Shown here piece by piece: positions 8,072-16,988 of a stretch of 53,178 bases of DNA. Numbering within the stretch: the first letter of the stretch is position 1; each line of letters starts with the position of its first letter. The notes below the pieces were generated by a model. That model saw nothing but the letters and a program-made list of their open reading frames with translations. It had not been told where the DNA came from and ran no database searches. This DNA comes from Candidatus Gastranaerophilales bacterium (GTDB lineage Bacteria; Cyanobacteriota; Vampirovibrionia; Gastranaerophilales; Gastranaerophilaceae), in NCBI GenBank assembly GCA_944324825.1, contig CALUXU010000014.1, positions 1 through 53,178 of the forward strand, in the 5' to 3' direction. Position numbers and translations under genes: made by a program.

Positions 8072-9150
8072 TGCCAAAAATTAAGAACATAGAATTTTTA
8101 AGAATAATACTAATGTCAAGTATAGTATTATATCATCTATTTCAAGAACGCCATTTGGGTAATCTTTTCCCAGCAATGCAATATACTTCTTTTTTTGGCG
8201 ATAAAGCGGTTGAGATGTTTTTTATAATTTCAGGATTTTTATTGGCTTATACTTTTAAACAAGCTACAAGCGTTTTTAAATTTATCACAAAAAAAGTTAT
8301 AAGGTTTATTCCTTTGATGCTTTGTGTACATTTTGCATATTGGGTTCTTTCTTGCTTTACAAATTATAAATATTTGAAATATGATAATATTTTGGATTTA
8401 TTCTTTTTAAGCTCTACTGGAATGGCACTTAGACCAAGCAATTTATCAGGAATATGGTTTATTTCAGTTTTAGTTTTTGTATCGTTATTTTATTTTTGCT
8501 TAATGAAATACTTTAATAAAAACCATGCCAATTTAATTATCGGGTTAATTACGTATTTTAGCTTTGTTGTATTAATAAATACGTCCCATGGCAGTTTGGC
8601 TGGACATGTGAGAATGTATAATGATTTTATAACTTTTGGAATGCTAAAAGGGCTGGCTTGTATAGGGCTTGGATATTTAGTTTATCGACTGCATGAGTAT
8701 GTCTTGCCGGCTGTTAAAAAAGGTGAAAAAAAATTAACGAAAATAATTGTATATACAGGTTTAGAAATATATTTATTAATATTTTTAATTAATAATTTAA
8801 TATTCCATAGAATATCGTTTAACAATAAAATAATATTAATAATCGCTTTTGTACTTTTGTTTTGGTTATTTTTACAAAATACAGGCTGGATTTCAAAATT
8901 TGCCTCAAAAGATATTTTTTCAGAAATAAGCAAATATACATTTTCAATTTATCTTACCCACTTATATGTATATAAAGTATTGTCATATACGTTGTGGGAT
9001 GGAAAAATAAATGTGGAAATCATTGCAATTTTGACACTTATAATTGCTATTACAGTTGGTGTTATCGCTTACCATGTAATAGAGTATCCGTGTTATCGCT
9101 TTTTAATAAAAAAATTGGAAGATATTGAAAAAAGAAGGGTGGCGGAATAA
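8071..9150 (+). CDS. Membrane acyltransferase 3 family (OafA-like) O-acyltransferase
   Basis: The protein has about ten hydrophobic segments and the family's N-terminal signature: E8 and R11 followed by H22 in IEFLRIILMSSIVLYH, then FFIISGFLLAY. Acyltransferase 3 proteins transfer acetyl or other acyl groups from the cytoplasm to glycans at the inner membrane. At 359 aa it is the standard length without an extra SGNH domain. The start overlaps the previous stop (TAATG), with an AAAGG upstream. It lacks the N-terminal motif shared by its neighbours, as expected for a polytopic membrane protein. Likely O-acylates the glycan made by this locus. Confidence 0.85.
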   Translation: MPKIKNIEFLRIILMSSIVLYHLFQERHLGNLFPAMQYTSFFGDKAVEMFFIISGFLLAYTFKQATSVFKFITKKVIRFIPLMLCVHFAYWVLSCFTNYKYLKYDNILDLFFLSSTGMALRPSNLSGIWFISVLVFVSLFYFCLMKYFNKNHANLIIGLITYFSFVVLINTSHGSLAGHVRMYNDFITFGMLKGLACIGLGYLVYRLHEYVLPAVKKGEKKLTKIIVYTGLEIYLLIFLINNLIFHRISFNNKIILIIAFVLLFWLFLQNTGWISKFASKDIFSEISKYTFSIYLTHLYVYKVLSYTLWDGKINVEIIAILTLIIAITVGVIAYHVIEYPCYRFLIKKLEDIEKRRVAE

Positions 9151-9183
9151 TGCAAAAATTAAAAATAAAAGGAGACAATTAAA

Positions 9184-10401
9184 ATGAATTTGTTACAAAT
9201 AATTTTTTCGGTAAAAAATAGAGATAATCATAAAGTATTGACTATTTTGGGAATAAAGTTGAAATTTAAAAATAAATTTAAAAAATTAGAGAATGATATA
9301 AATTCTCATGAAAAAAATCTAAATAAAAATCTAAATTCAAAGTTTAAACATTTAGAAAATAAAGTTAATCAATTAAATATTAAAACCCAAAAAGAGTTTA
9401 TAACGGATAATATCAATAATGAAAATTATTTTAATTTTGAACAAGAATTATATAATTTCTACGAAGAAATGAAAGCGCTTAAAATGTATCCTGTTTTTTT
9501 AAACAGAGTTTCAATAAAAAACATAAATTCGGAAATTAAAAAATTTGAATCAAGATTTAATAAAAAAATATACATTCTAACTGATTGCGACTATATTCCA
9601 AGCAAGTATAATGTAATTGATATTAATGACATAGAAAAGTATAAAAATGAAGATTGTATCTTTGTTCTTGCGTATAATAAAGATTTTAATGCATTAGAAG
9701 TTGCCCGAAAACTTTCCGAATATAATTTAAAATATTTTTCTTTAACGCAACCATTGCCATTGGCACGTTATTTTCATACAAATAAAATTGCTTATGATGT
9801 TTTAGTTGAAGAAGCTTCTGCGAATAATAATTGGCACTTTTGCCCTGTTGATTTCGAAAATATATTTCAAGTGCTTGAAAACTGCAAAAATCTTGATGGA
9901 GATTATGTCGAAATTGGCACATTCAAAGGAGATTCTGCAAGTGCAACATTGAATTATATGCAAAAAGCCGGGATTAATAAAAAAAGTTATTTCTTTGATA
10001 CTTTTCATGGGTTTGATTATGATGAAGCTTATAAGTCCGAAGACGGGTTATGGCAGAATACTCATAAGGGAACTTCACTTGAAGCTGTTCAAAAAAGACT
10101 TTCAAAATATAAAAATATTGAAATTATACAAAGCAATATTATTACAGATGAACTGCCGACTGATATTGAAAAAATCTGTGCCGCAAATATTGATGTAGAT
10201 ATGTATGAAGCTGTAAAAGCAGCTTTATACAAACTCAAAGATAAAATTGTTAAAAATGGAATTATAATTTGTGAAGATTATGGACATACACCTGGTTTAA
10301 TTGGGGCACAAAAAGCTACAGAAGAATTTTTAGCAGAAAATCCCGATATGTTTATAAAAATTTATCTTAATAGTGGACAATTATTTTTAATTAAAAAATA
10401 A
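9184..10401 (+). CDS. TylF/MycF-type O-methyltransferase with N-terminal coiled coil
   Basis: Three parts are visible. Residues 1-25 carry the locus motif (VLTILGIKLKFK). About 30-85 is a Lys/Asn/Leu-rich coiled coil. The C-terminal ~190 residues are a class I SAM-dependent methyltransferase of the macrocin O-methyltransferase family, with DYVEIGTFKGDSA from residue 240, FFDTFHGFDYDEA, a metal-binding acid stretch NIDVDMYEAV near 335, and IIICEDYGHTPGLIGAQKA. Such enzymes methylate sugar hydroxyls, often in glycan capping. Start supported by AAAGGAG 8 nt upstream. The coiled coil suggests oligomerisation or docking; that is inference. Confidence 0.75.
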   Translation: MNLLQIIFSVKNRDNHKVLTILGIKLKFKNKFKKLENDINSHEKNLNKNLNSKFKHLENKVNQLNIKTQKEFITDNINNENYFNFEQELYNFYEEMKALKMYPVFLNRVSIKNINSEIKKFESRFNKKIYILTDCDYIPSKYNVIDINDIEKYKNEDCIFVLAYNKDFNALEVARKLSEYNLKYFSLTQPLPLARYFHTNKIAYDVLVEEASANNNWHFCPVDFENIFQVLENCKNLDGDYVEIGTFKGDSASATLNYMQKAGINKKSYFFDTFHGFDYDEAYKSEDGLWQNTHKGTSLEAVQKRLSKYKNIEIIQSNIITDELPTDIEKICAANIDVDMYEAVKAALYKLKDKIVKNGIIICEDYGHTPGLIGAQKATEEFLAENPDMFIKIYLNSGQLFLIKK

Positions 10402-10413
10402 AACAGAGGCATT

Positions 10414-13260
10414 ATGGAATTAACAGATTTATTCAAGCAAATTAAATCAAATATAAATATAGAATTAGAATTTTTACACCAAATACCGATAAAAAATACA
10501 TTTGAGAGGCAAGTTGGTTATATTTGCCAAGGTTCCAATTTGCAAAAATATTGGCTTACAATTGCATATACAAAAGCTCAAAAGTATCGTCTTAGAGAAA
10601 CTGTAGAAAATATTACGGACAAAACTTTACTTTGGAATAAATATTTTGCTTTCAATCAACCAATTGTTTATGGGGAATTTGATGATATATATTATGTTTT
10701 GTATCCGTATTTTGAAGATACACACAGATATAACAGTTTAAATTTTGATGAATTATTTAATACTGTTGAAGAAATCTATAAAAATGAAAAATTTACGGTA
10801 AAATTAACCTCTGAAAAAATTGATGAAATTTTAGATTCAATGTTAAAAGAAAGATGTCCTGATGAGATTGATGTTATTGAAATATATAAAAATACTCCGG
10901 AATTTATTGAATATAAAAACAGACTTCAAAAATATGATGAAATAGAAATGGTTCGTTCGCATTGCGATTTAAAACCTGCAAATGTTATGATTAAAGAAAA
11001 TAAAAGATACCTTTTAGGCTTTGAGTTTGGTGGAATTGACTTGCCGATTGGTTTTGACTTATATTGTCTGAACAAACTTAATAAAAGATATTCAAAAGAA
11101 GAAATTCCTTATTATGAATTACATGAATTATTTTACAAAATTCATCATGTAGGAAATGATACTTATTGGTTAAAAAAATATAATCCAATAATTAAAATAG
11201 GCAAAAAAAATAATTTTATAAAAATCCGAGAAGAAAACAAAGTTGCAACTATTCCTATAAAAAAGTTGTTAAATATTTCAAATTATCATCTTACAATTGA
11301 TTTTAAAGAGCACAAGATTTCTCCTTTTGCTATGAAAAAATTGGTTATTTTAATTCATGAAAAATTCAACTCAAGATATACAATAAATTTGAAAAATTCC
11401 CCATATTGGTTTGAAAGACTAAAACAAGATAAAGAAAACATACTTTCTTTTTCTGGAGTTATTAATAAAGATTATGAAGAACATAAAAATTTAATTGAAA
11501 AAATAAAAACCACCCAAGCATATATAAATTATTCACGCATGTGGCCGTACGTTAAGCCGTACTGGTTCAGGGCGTTACTTGCGATGCTCATTTGTATCCC
11601 AATAGGGTCACTCGATGCCGTTATCGCGCTTTCGCTCAAACCGTATATGGATCTTGTCATGGTTGAAAAAACCGTTCAATCACCTTGGTATATCCCTTTC
11701 GGAATAGTTGCCTTCACATCTATACAAGGACTTCTAAACTATTCTGCTACATACCTGAACACCTGGGTTGGAGGGAAAATTACCAATGATTTAAAGATGA
11801 CTCTGTATAAAAAGATGTTGACCTTCGAAACAGGTTACTTCGACAGAAAGAAATCAGGTGATATTGTATATCGTTTCAACAACGATGCCGACGTTGCCTG
11901 CTCAGGGCTTCTTGATAATCTCAAAACCTTTGTATCAAGAATTTTCTCATCAATTTCACTTGTCGGCGTTCTTTTCTATAACTCCTGGCAATTAGCATTA
12001 ATAGCAATCGTTGTACTTGGTTGTGCATTCGCACCTCTGGCAAATATCAGAAAGCGTATAAAATCTGTTATGGATAAATCAGTTACTGCAGGTTCTGCTG
12101 TAATAACTGCTTACAACGAATCTTTTGCAGGGAATAAAACAATAATTTCATATAATCTTGCACCGCAGCAAGAATCTAAGTTCAAAAATATTCTATCAAA
12201 TATTTTCACCCTCAAAATCAAAATGATTCAACGTACCTCTTGGCTGTCTCCAATGATGCACGTAATTGTATCAATAGGTATTGGTATTGCAATTGGTTAT
12301 GGTTCACATCTTATTCTGACACATCAAATAACATCAGGCAACTTTGTGTCATTTATAACTGCGTTGATTATGCTTTACCAGCCTGTTAAAAATTTGGGTA
12401 ATAATTTTAATTCGGTTCAATTCTCGTTTATGGCAATAGAACGAATCTTTAACGTACTTGATGCAAAACCTAAAATCCAGAATAAATCAAACGCAATAGA
12501 GTTAAAAACTATTGAGTCAAATGTATCATTTGAAAACGTTAATTTTGAATACATCAAAAACAAACCTGTATTGAATGATATCAATTTGTATGTCAACAAA
12601 GGCGAAACAATCGCGCTTGTCGGGAACTCAGGCGGCGGCAAATCTACTATTGTAAGTCTTATCCCTCGTTTTTATGACGTCAAATCAGGTTCAATTAAGA
12701 TAGACGGAATTGATATCCGTGATTATTCACTCCAATCACTTCGTCAAAATATCGCAGTAGTGTTTCAGGATAACTTCTTATTCTCCGGAACAATCAGAGA
12801 AAATATACTTCTCGGGCGACAAAACGCAACAGAGAAAGATATTCAAAAAGCGCTTGAGATGGCATATTTAGATGAGTTTGTATCAACACTTAAAGACGGG
12901 CTCGATACCCAAATCGGCGAAAGGGGAATACTTCTTTCGGGAGGTCAAAAACAGCGTGTCGCAATTGCCCGTGCGTTTATCAAGGATGCACCGATAGTTA
13001 TTCTTGATGAGGCAACGTCTGCACTTGATAACAAATCAGAAGCGATAGTTCAAAAAGCAATAGATAATTTGATGAAAGATAAAACAGTATTTGTAATTGC
13101 TCACCGTTTATCAACGATACAGAATGCATCAAGAATAGCCGTAATCAATGAAGGTCATCTTGTTGAACTTGGGACTCACGAAGATTTGATGAGAATAGAA
13201 AACGGGAAATACAAAGCCCTATACGAAATGCAGTTCAGAAAAGCAGAAGCACATGTGTAG
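10414..13260 (+). CDS. msbA: Kinase-like domain fused to MsbA-type ABC lipid/glycolipid exporter
   Basis: Residues 1-365 form an APH/LPS-kinase-like domain with HCDLKPAN at 183-190. The following metal motif reads LGFEFGG, lacking the usual Asp, so activity is uncertain. From residue ~370 the protein is a complete half-ABC exporter: six-helix region ~375-680, Walker A GNSGGGKST from 737, LSGGQKQR from 841 and Walker B VILDEATSALD. MsbA-type proteins flip lipid A or glycolipids across the inner membrane. DNA composition changes abruptly at about 11535, exactly at the domain junction. Met376 (ATG at 11539) could be the ancestral exporter start, though no Shine-Dalgarno precedes it. This fusion is unusual; the symbol applies to the exporter half only. 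Confidence 0.8.
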   Translation: MELTDLFKQIKSNINIELEFLHQIPIKNTFERQVGYICQGSNLQKYWLTIAYTKAQKYRLRETVENITDKTLLWNKYFAFNQPIVYGEFDDIYYVLYPYFEDTHRYNSLNFDELFNTVEEIYKNEKFTVKLTSEKIDEILDSMLKERCPDEIDVIEIYKNTPEFIEYKNRLQKYDEIEMVRSHCDLKPANVMIKENKRYLLGFEFGGIDLPIGFDLYCLNKLNKRYSKEEIPYYELHELFYKIHHVGNDTYWLKKYNPIIKIGKKNNFIKIREENKVATIPIKKLLNISNYHLTIDFKEHKISPFAMKKLVILIHEKFNSRYTINLKNSPYWFERLKQDKENILSFSGVINKDYEEHKNLIEKIKTTQAYINYSRMWPYVKPYWFRALLAMLICIPIGSLDAVIALSLKPYMDLVMVEKTVQSPWYIPFGIVAFTSIQGLLNYSATYLNTWVGGKITNDLKMTLYKKMLTFETGYFDRKKSGDIVYRFNNDADVACSGLLDNLKTFVSRIFSSISLVGVLFYNSWQLALIAIVVLGCAFAPLANIRKRIKSVMDKSVTAGSAVITAYNESFAGNKTIISYNLAPQQESKFKNILSNIFTLKIKMIQRTSWLSPMMHVIVSIGIGIAIGYGSHLILTHQITSGNFVSFITALIMLYQPVKNLGNNFNSVQFSFMAIERIFNVLDAKPKIQNKSNAIELKTIESNVSFENVNFEYIKNKPVLNDINLYVNKGETIALVGNSGGGKSTIVSLIPRFYDVKSGSIKIDGIDIRDYSLQSLRQNIAVVFQDNFLFSGTIRENILLGRQNATEKDIQKALEMAYLDEFVSTLKDGLDTQIGERGILLSGGQKQRVAIARAFIKDAPIVILDEATSALDNKSEAIVQKAIDNLMKDKTVFVIAHRLSTIQNASRIAVINEGHLVELGTHEDLMRIENGKYKALYEMQFRKAEAHV

Positions 13261-13273
13261 GGGTAATATCTGC

Positions 13274-13303
13274 TTTATTTACATCTGTTTACTGTGTTAT
13301 AAT
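13274..13303 (+). promoter_or_regulatory. Extended -10 promoter of the alcohol dehydrogenase gene
   Basis: A perfect TATAAT at 13298-13303 is preceded by TGT (extended -10). A weak TTTATT lies at 13274-13279 with an 18-nt spacer. The -10 ends 29 nt upstream of the ATG, leaving a normal leader with AAGGAG at 13321-13326. Confidence 0.7.
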
Positions 13304-13332
13304 TTCATTGAACAAAAAGAAAGGAGAACTTT

Positions 13333-14532
13333 ATGTGGGAAAAAGACATAGATATTAATCAAGTTCGTGAAATTAGAACAAGAACTCTTGTTTATTTCGG
13401 ATGTGGTGCAATTGAAAAAATTGAAGATATCGCAAAAGATTTAAAATCAAAAGGTATTGATAAATTAATTGTTATGTCAGGACGTAACGCTTACAAATCA
13501 ACCGGAGCTTGGGATTATGTTGAAAAAGCTTTGAAAAACAATGGCATTGGTTATATAAACTATGACAAAGTTACCCCAAACCCTACAACTCAAGCGATTG
13601 ATGAAGCTGCCGGCATGGCAAAAGAATTTGGTGCAAAAGCTGTTATTACAATAGGCGGCGGTTCTCCTACCGATGCAGGTAAATCAGTTGCAATTCTTTT
13701 GAAATATCCTGATAAAACAGCGGCTGATATTTACGAATTTACATTCACTCCGACAGAAGCTGCTCCGATTGTAGCTATCAACCTTACACACGGTACAGGT
13801 TCCGAAACAAACAGATTTGCTGTTGCAACTATTCTTGAAAAGAACTATAAACCTGCAATTGCTTATGATTGCATATATCCTACATACGCAATTGATGACC
13901 CTAAGCTTATGGCAAAATTGTCACCAAAACAAACAAGATATGTATCAATTGATGCCGTAAATCACGTTGTTGAAGCAGCTACATCTCTTGTTGCTTCTCC
14001 GTATTCAATATCTCTTGCAAGAGAAGTTATTGAACTTGTCGGAAAATATTTGCCGAAAGCAATTGCAAATGCAGAAGATTTAGAAGCAAGATATTATCTG
14101 TGCTATGCCGCAATGATGGCCGGTGTTGCGTTTGATAACGGTTTATTGCATTATACACACGCTCTTGAACATCCTTTGAGTGCTGTTAAACCTGATTTTT
14201 CACACGGTTTGGGACTTGCAATTCTGCTCCCTGCAGTTATCAGAAACATTTATGCTGCAAGAGCTAATACATTAGCATATATTCTTGAACCTATCGTTCC
14301 TGGATTAAAAGCTGATGCTTCCGATACGGAAAAAGCAGCATCAGGTGTTTATGAATGGTTAAAATCTGTTGATGTGCCGAACAAATTAAAAGATGAAGGA
14401 TTTACTGATGCAGATGTTGAAAAATTAACAGAGCTTGCGTTCACAACACCTTCTTTAGACGGTTTGTTAGGTATTGCTCCTACAAAAGCGGATAAAGAAT
14501 CTGTCGCAAAGATTTATCGTGAATCTTTATAA
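13333..14532 (+). CDS. Iron-containing alcohol dehydrogenase (group III)
   Basis: The 399-residue enzyme has the GGGSPTDAGK NAD-binding loop and the family's metal ligands: D207 and H211 in IDAVNH, H276 or H280 in YTHALEH, and H291 in DFSHG. It reduces acetaldehyde or a longer aldehyde to the alcohol with NAD(P)H, a common redox sink in fermentation. It is a single gene with its own extended -10 promoter, AAGGAG Shine-Dalgarno and a terminator after it. Codon use is regular, consistent with good expression. The substrate could also be a glycerol- or butanal-type compound; the family does not tell. Confidence 0.9.
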   Translation: MWEKDIDINQVREIRTRTLVYFGCGAIEKIEDIAKDLKSKGIDKLIVMSGRNAYKSTGAWDYVEKALKNNGIGYINYDKVTPNPTTQAIDEAAGMAKEFGAKAVITIGGGSPTDAGKSVAILLKYPDKTAADIYEFTFTPTEAAPIVAINLTHGTGSETNRFAVATILEKNYKPAIAYDCIYPTYAIDDPKLMAKLSPKQTRYVSIDAVNHVVEAATSLVASPYSISLAREVIELVGKYLPKAIANAEDLEARYYLCYAAMMAGVAFDNGLLHYTHALEHPLSAVKPDFSHGLGLAILLPAVIRNIYAARANTLAYILEPIVPGLKADASDTEKAASGVYEWLKSVDVPNKLKDEGFTDADVEKLTELAFTTPSLDGLLGIAPTKADKESVAKIYRESL

Positions 14533-14554
14533 GATAACAAAAGTATAAATTTAG

Positions 14555-14588
14555 AATGGGTATGGTTTACAAGCCATACCCATTTACT
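14555..14588 (+). terminator. Rho-independent terminator after the alcohol dehydrogenase gene
   Basis: An 11-bp perfect stem (AATGGGTATGG at 14555-14565 with CCATACCCATT at 14574-14584, 8-nt loop) is followed by TACTTTTAT. The tail overlaps the -35 box of the small element that follows. Confidence 0.85.
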
Positions 14589-14611
14589 TTTATATGAAAG
14601 TATATTAAAAT
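14583..14611 (+). promoter_or_regulatory. Promoter of the small hydrophobic-ORF element, copy A
   Basis: TTTACT at 14583-14588 and TAAAAT at 14606-14611 with a 17-nt spacer. The same hexamers with the same 17-nt spacing precede copy B at 40270-40298 on the minus strand, although the spacers differ. Predicted start near 14618. Confidence 0.6.
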
Positions 14612-14685
14612 TAATTTAGGGTCGCACCGCACTCCGGCAGACACACGTATTGTGCAAAGAAATCGGTCTGAGAGGGGGTGATAAT

Positions 14686-14760
14686 ATGACCAAAGAAATA
14701 ATAAAAACCGTTATAACGGTCATTATAACGGTTTTTAGCATCATATTAATTTGGTTATAG
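14686..14760 (+). CDS. 24-aa hydrophobic peptide, copy A (type I toxin-like)
   Basis: The ORF begins MTKEIIKTVITVIITV and ends in SIILIWL: a charged start, then one uninterrupted hydrophobic helix. A very strong Shine-Dalgarno (GAGGGGGTGAT) precedes the ATG. Copy B at 40117-40191 (minus) encodes a peptide of exactly the same length that matches at 16 of 24 positions, with the same KT-ITVIITVF core and IWL end. Inside the ORF a perfect 14-bp stem (14703-14716 with 14723-14736) is followed by T5. The size, hydrophobicity and tight mRNA structure resemble type I toxins such as Ibs or Fst; function is inferred. An entirely non-coding structured RNA is the alternative. Confidence 0.6.
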   Translation: MTKEIIKTVITVIITVFSIILIWL

Positions 14761-14820
14761 GGTGCAAAGTGAAGTCCTAAGGAAGTCGTATTTTCTTAGG
14801 GCTTCCCCCTATAATTTTAT
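14755..14820 (+). terminator. Nested 3' hairpin of element A
   Basis: Outer stem TTATAGGG (14755-14762) with CCCTATAA (14807-14814) encloses an 11-bp stem, GAAGTCCTAAG (14771-14781) with CTTAGGGCTTC (14795-14805), followed by TTTTATTATA. The stop codon of the peptide is in the outer stem. Copy B has the same nested plan with different bases. Confidence 0.7.
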
Positions 14821-14857
14821 TATACATCATATTATGTTTTTTACAAGTATCGCCTAA

Positions 14858-16252
14858 TTATTTAGACTCTTTATAAGAATTAAACGCGTGACCAAAATTA
14901 AGAAGTTGTTCCGCAAAGAATTTGATATATGATTGGCAGTCCAGATAATTCTTGGACTGTTCTATTTTTATTTTTGTATTGCTGAAGATAGGGCCGTTAT
15001 ATACGGTCAATTTCCAGTTTTTATTTTTATAAAGCAAGACTTCTACTGATATATTTGGAATATCTGTTTGTTGATATTTTCTATATGTATCCGGAATGAT
15101 TGTGCTTTCGCCGATAGAATCACCCGGAAGCAGGTGGTTAGAGGAATCTATTAATTGTCTGGAGTAGGTTTCAATCACCTGATTATTCAATTTATACACT
15201 ACATCTATGCTTAGATTTTGTATTATGTAGTTTGAGATATTTTGCAGCCTGAATTTAAGTATTATCTTATATTTATCACCGCGTTTTACAAGTGATGCAT
15301 TTGTTATTCTAAAGTCGATATCTTGCAGATAAATCAGGTTTTGATAAACGTTTTCTAAAAGTTCTTTAGCTCTAAAATCGTATAGTTTCGCCCTTGCTGT
15401 ATCTCCTTCCATTGCGCACATATCAGAAAGTTTTGTAAGTATGTTATAGTACGCCTTATAATTAATTCTTGTCGGGTCTTGTTTAAAGAGTTTATTGAAA
15501 TATTTGCAGGATTCCTCAGGGTGTGAATCCGCAAGTGTAAGGGCAAGCTTATATCTGACATTATAATCTTTCGGTTTAACGTGTTCCGCACGTCTTAAGA
15601 ACTGCACAGCATCGTCAACTCTGTTTGAATTAACGCAGATATCCGCTAATAGTATTGCAGAGTTAAAGATTTTGTCATTTATCTGATTCATATATTTTAT
15701 TCCCGGAGTATAAAGTTTTTTCCAGTAATAAGCAGCTTTTTCGTATTCCTGCAGAGCTTTATAGTACAAACTTTTTTTATAATAGACATCGCCAAGTTTG
15801 CAATAGAGTCTGGCTTGATATTTTATCAATGATTCGTTTGATTTTTGCGGAAGAATTTCCATTATCTCAATTGCTTCATCAAGTCTGCCGCGTTCAATAT
15901 AGAACGATGCAAGAGAGTAAAACGGTTTATAAATATTCATCGGGGCTTTTTCTACCGCTTTTTTATAATAATATTCCGAACGGTCATATTCTTTAACAAC
16001 GTTGTATAGATACCCGAGGTGTAAATCAATTCTGTAATCATTCGGATGAGATGCTTCCAAATCTTCATTTTGGCTGATAACTGTATTTTTGATGTATTCG
16101 TTAAAAACACGTTCACTATAATGTGACGATGCATTATTTATAACATCATATTGGGCATAATAAATTATAGCGCCTGCAAAAATTATTGCACCGAGTATTG
16201 TCCAAAGTATTGTTGTTACATACGATAGAAAGTTAATTTTGTATTTATTCAT
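14858..16252 (-). CDS. Membrane-anchored TPR protein
   Basis: A single N-terminal transmembrane helix (about residues 10-32) is followed by roughly seven tetratricopeptide-like repeats to residue ~310, with signatures such as DYRIDLHLGYLYNVVKEYDRSEYYYKKAVEKAP. A C-terminal ~130-residue beta-rich domain follows (KIILKFRLQNISNYIIQNLSIDVVYK), resembling domains that follow transcriptionally linked TPR scaffolds. It probably scaffolds an envelope complex on the outer face of the inner membrane. The start overlaps the 3' end of mgtC by 8 nt, so the two are co-translated. No specific family recognised. Confidence 0.7.
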   Translation of the reverse strand: MNKYKINFLSYVTTILWTILGAIIFAGAIIYYAQYDVINNASSHYSERVFNEYIKNTVISQNEDLEASHPNDYRIDLHLGYLYNVVKEYDRSEYYYKKAVEKAPMNIYKPFYSLASFYIERGRLDEAIEIMEILPQKSNESLIKYQARLYCKLGDVYYKKSLYYKALQEYEKAAYYWKKLYTPGIKYMNQINDKIFNSAILLADICVNSNRVDDAVQFLRRAEHVKPKDYNVRYKLALTLADSHPEESCKYFNKLFKQDPTRINYKAYYNILTKLSDMCAMEGDTARAKLYDFRAKELLENVYQNLIYLQDIDFRITNASLVKRGDKYKIILKFRLQNISNYIIQNLSIDVVYKLNNQVIETYSRQLIDSSNHLLPGDSIGESTIIPDTYRKYQQTDIPNISVEVLLYKNKNWKLTVYNGPIFSNTKIKIEQSKNYLDCQSYIKFFAEQLLNFGHAFNSYKESK

Positions 16253-16967
16253 TTACACCCTGGATTGAAATAGAATCTACGCCCGGCAGTTTTTCTATCT
16301 TTTTGTACAAAGATTGAACAGGTTTTTTAGATGCTATTTCAACTGTCATACTAACCTTAATTTTTTCAGGATTTTCAAAAAGTTTTTGTATTTTTAAAGC
16401 TTCAACTGTTTTGAAATTATCTGTCATAAAGTCTTTTATATTGTCAACTTCCTCCTGTTGGCAAAAAAGTGTGACTTTCAATCTTCTGATATTTTTAGAT
16501 GAATTGCTTAGAACTTTTCTTTCAAAAACTCTAATAAGAGTAAGCACTAAAACAGATGCGAAGGTTGCGGCTGTTGCGACTCCGTACATTCCGCTTCCGC
16601 AGGCAAGACCTATACTTGCAGCCATCCATAGAGTAGCTGCGGTTGTCAGACCAAAAACAGTCGGGCCGTTTCTCAATACTGTGCCTGCGCCGATAAAACC
16701 GATACCTGTTACAACTTGGGCTGCAACACGTGCCGTATCTCTGATACCGTTCGGATGGTAGTCAGGAATATCTCCTACAAAAGCAGGGAATCCGTATATA
16801 GAAATTATTGTGAAAACGCAAGCTCCTAAACATACAAGTATATGTGTTCTCAAACCTGCATATTTGTTTGTGATTTCACGTTCAAATCCCAAAATAAATC
16901 CTAAAGCTATTGCAGCTAAGATTCTTATTATAAGTTCTATATTTAAAGGATCCAAGATATTTTCCAT
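16245..16967 (-). CDS. mgtC: MgtC/SapB family membrane protein
   Basis: Residues 1-145 hold the conserved MgtC transmembrane domain, including LGFILGFERE, YAGLRTHILVCLGACVF, TGIGFIGAGTVLRNG and GLTTAATLWMAASIGLACG. The last ~85 residues form a soluble ACT-like domain, as in full-length MgtC. MgtC proteins are inner-membrane regulators linked to magnesium limitation, acid and ATP synthase control. A GGAG Shine-Dalgarno sits 8 nt upstream. It follows oppC by 21 nt on the same strand, so it is likely in the opp operon. No magnesium riboswitch-like leader is present because it is internal. Confidence 0.9.
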   Translation of the reverse strand: MENILDPLNIELIIRILAAIALGFILGFEREITNKYAGLRTHILVCLGACVFTIISIYGFPAFVGDIPDYHPNGIRDTARVAAQVVTGIGFIGAGTVLRNGPTVFGLTTAATLWMAASIGLACGSGMYGVATAATFASVLVLTLIRVFERKVLSNSSKNIRRLKVTLFCQQEEVDNIKDFMTDNFKTVEALKIQKLFENPEKIKVSMTVEIASKKPVQSLYKKIEKLPGVDSISIQGVNE

Positions 16968-16988
16968 GCTATTCTCCGATTTAATGTT

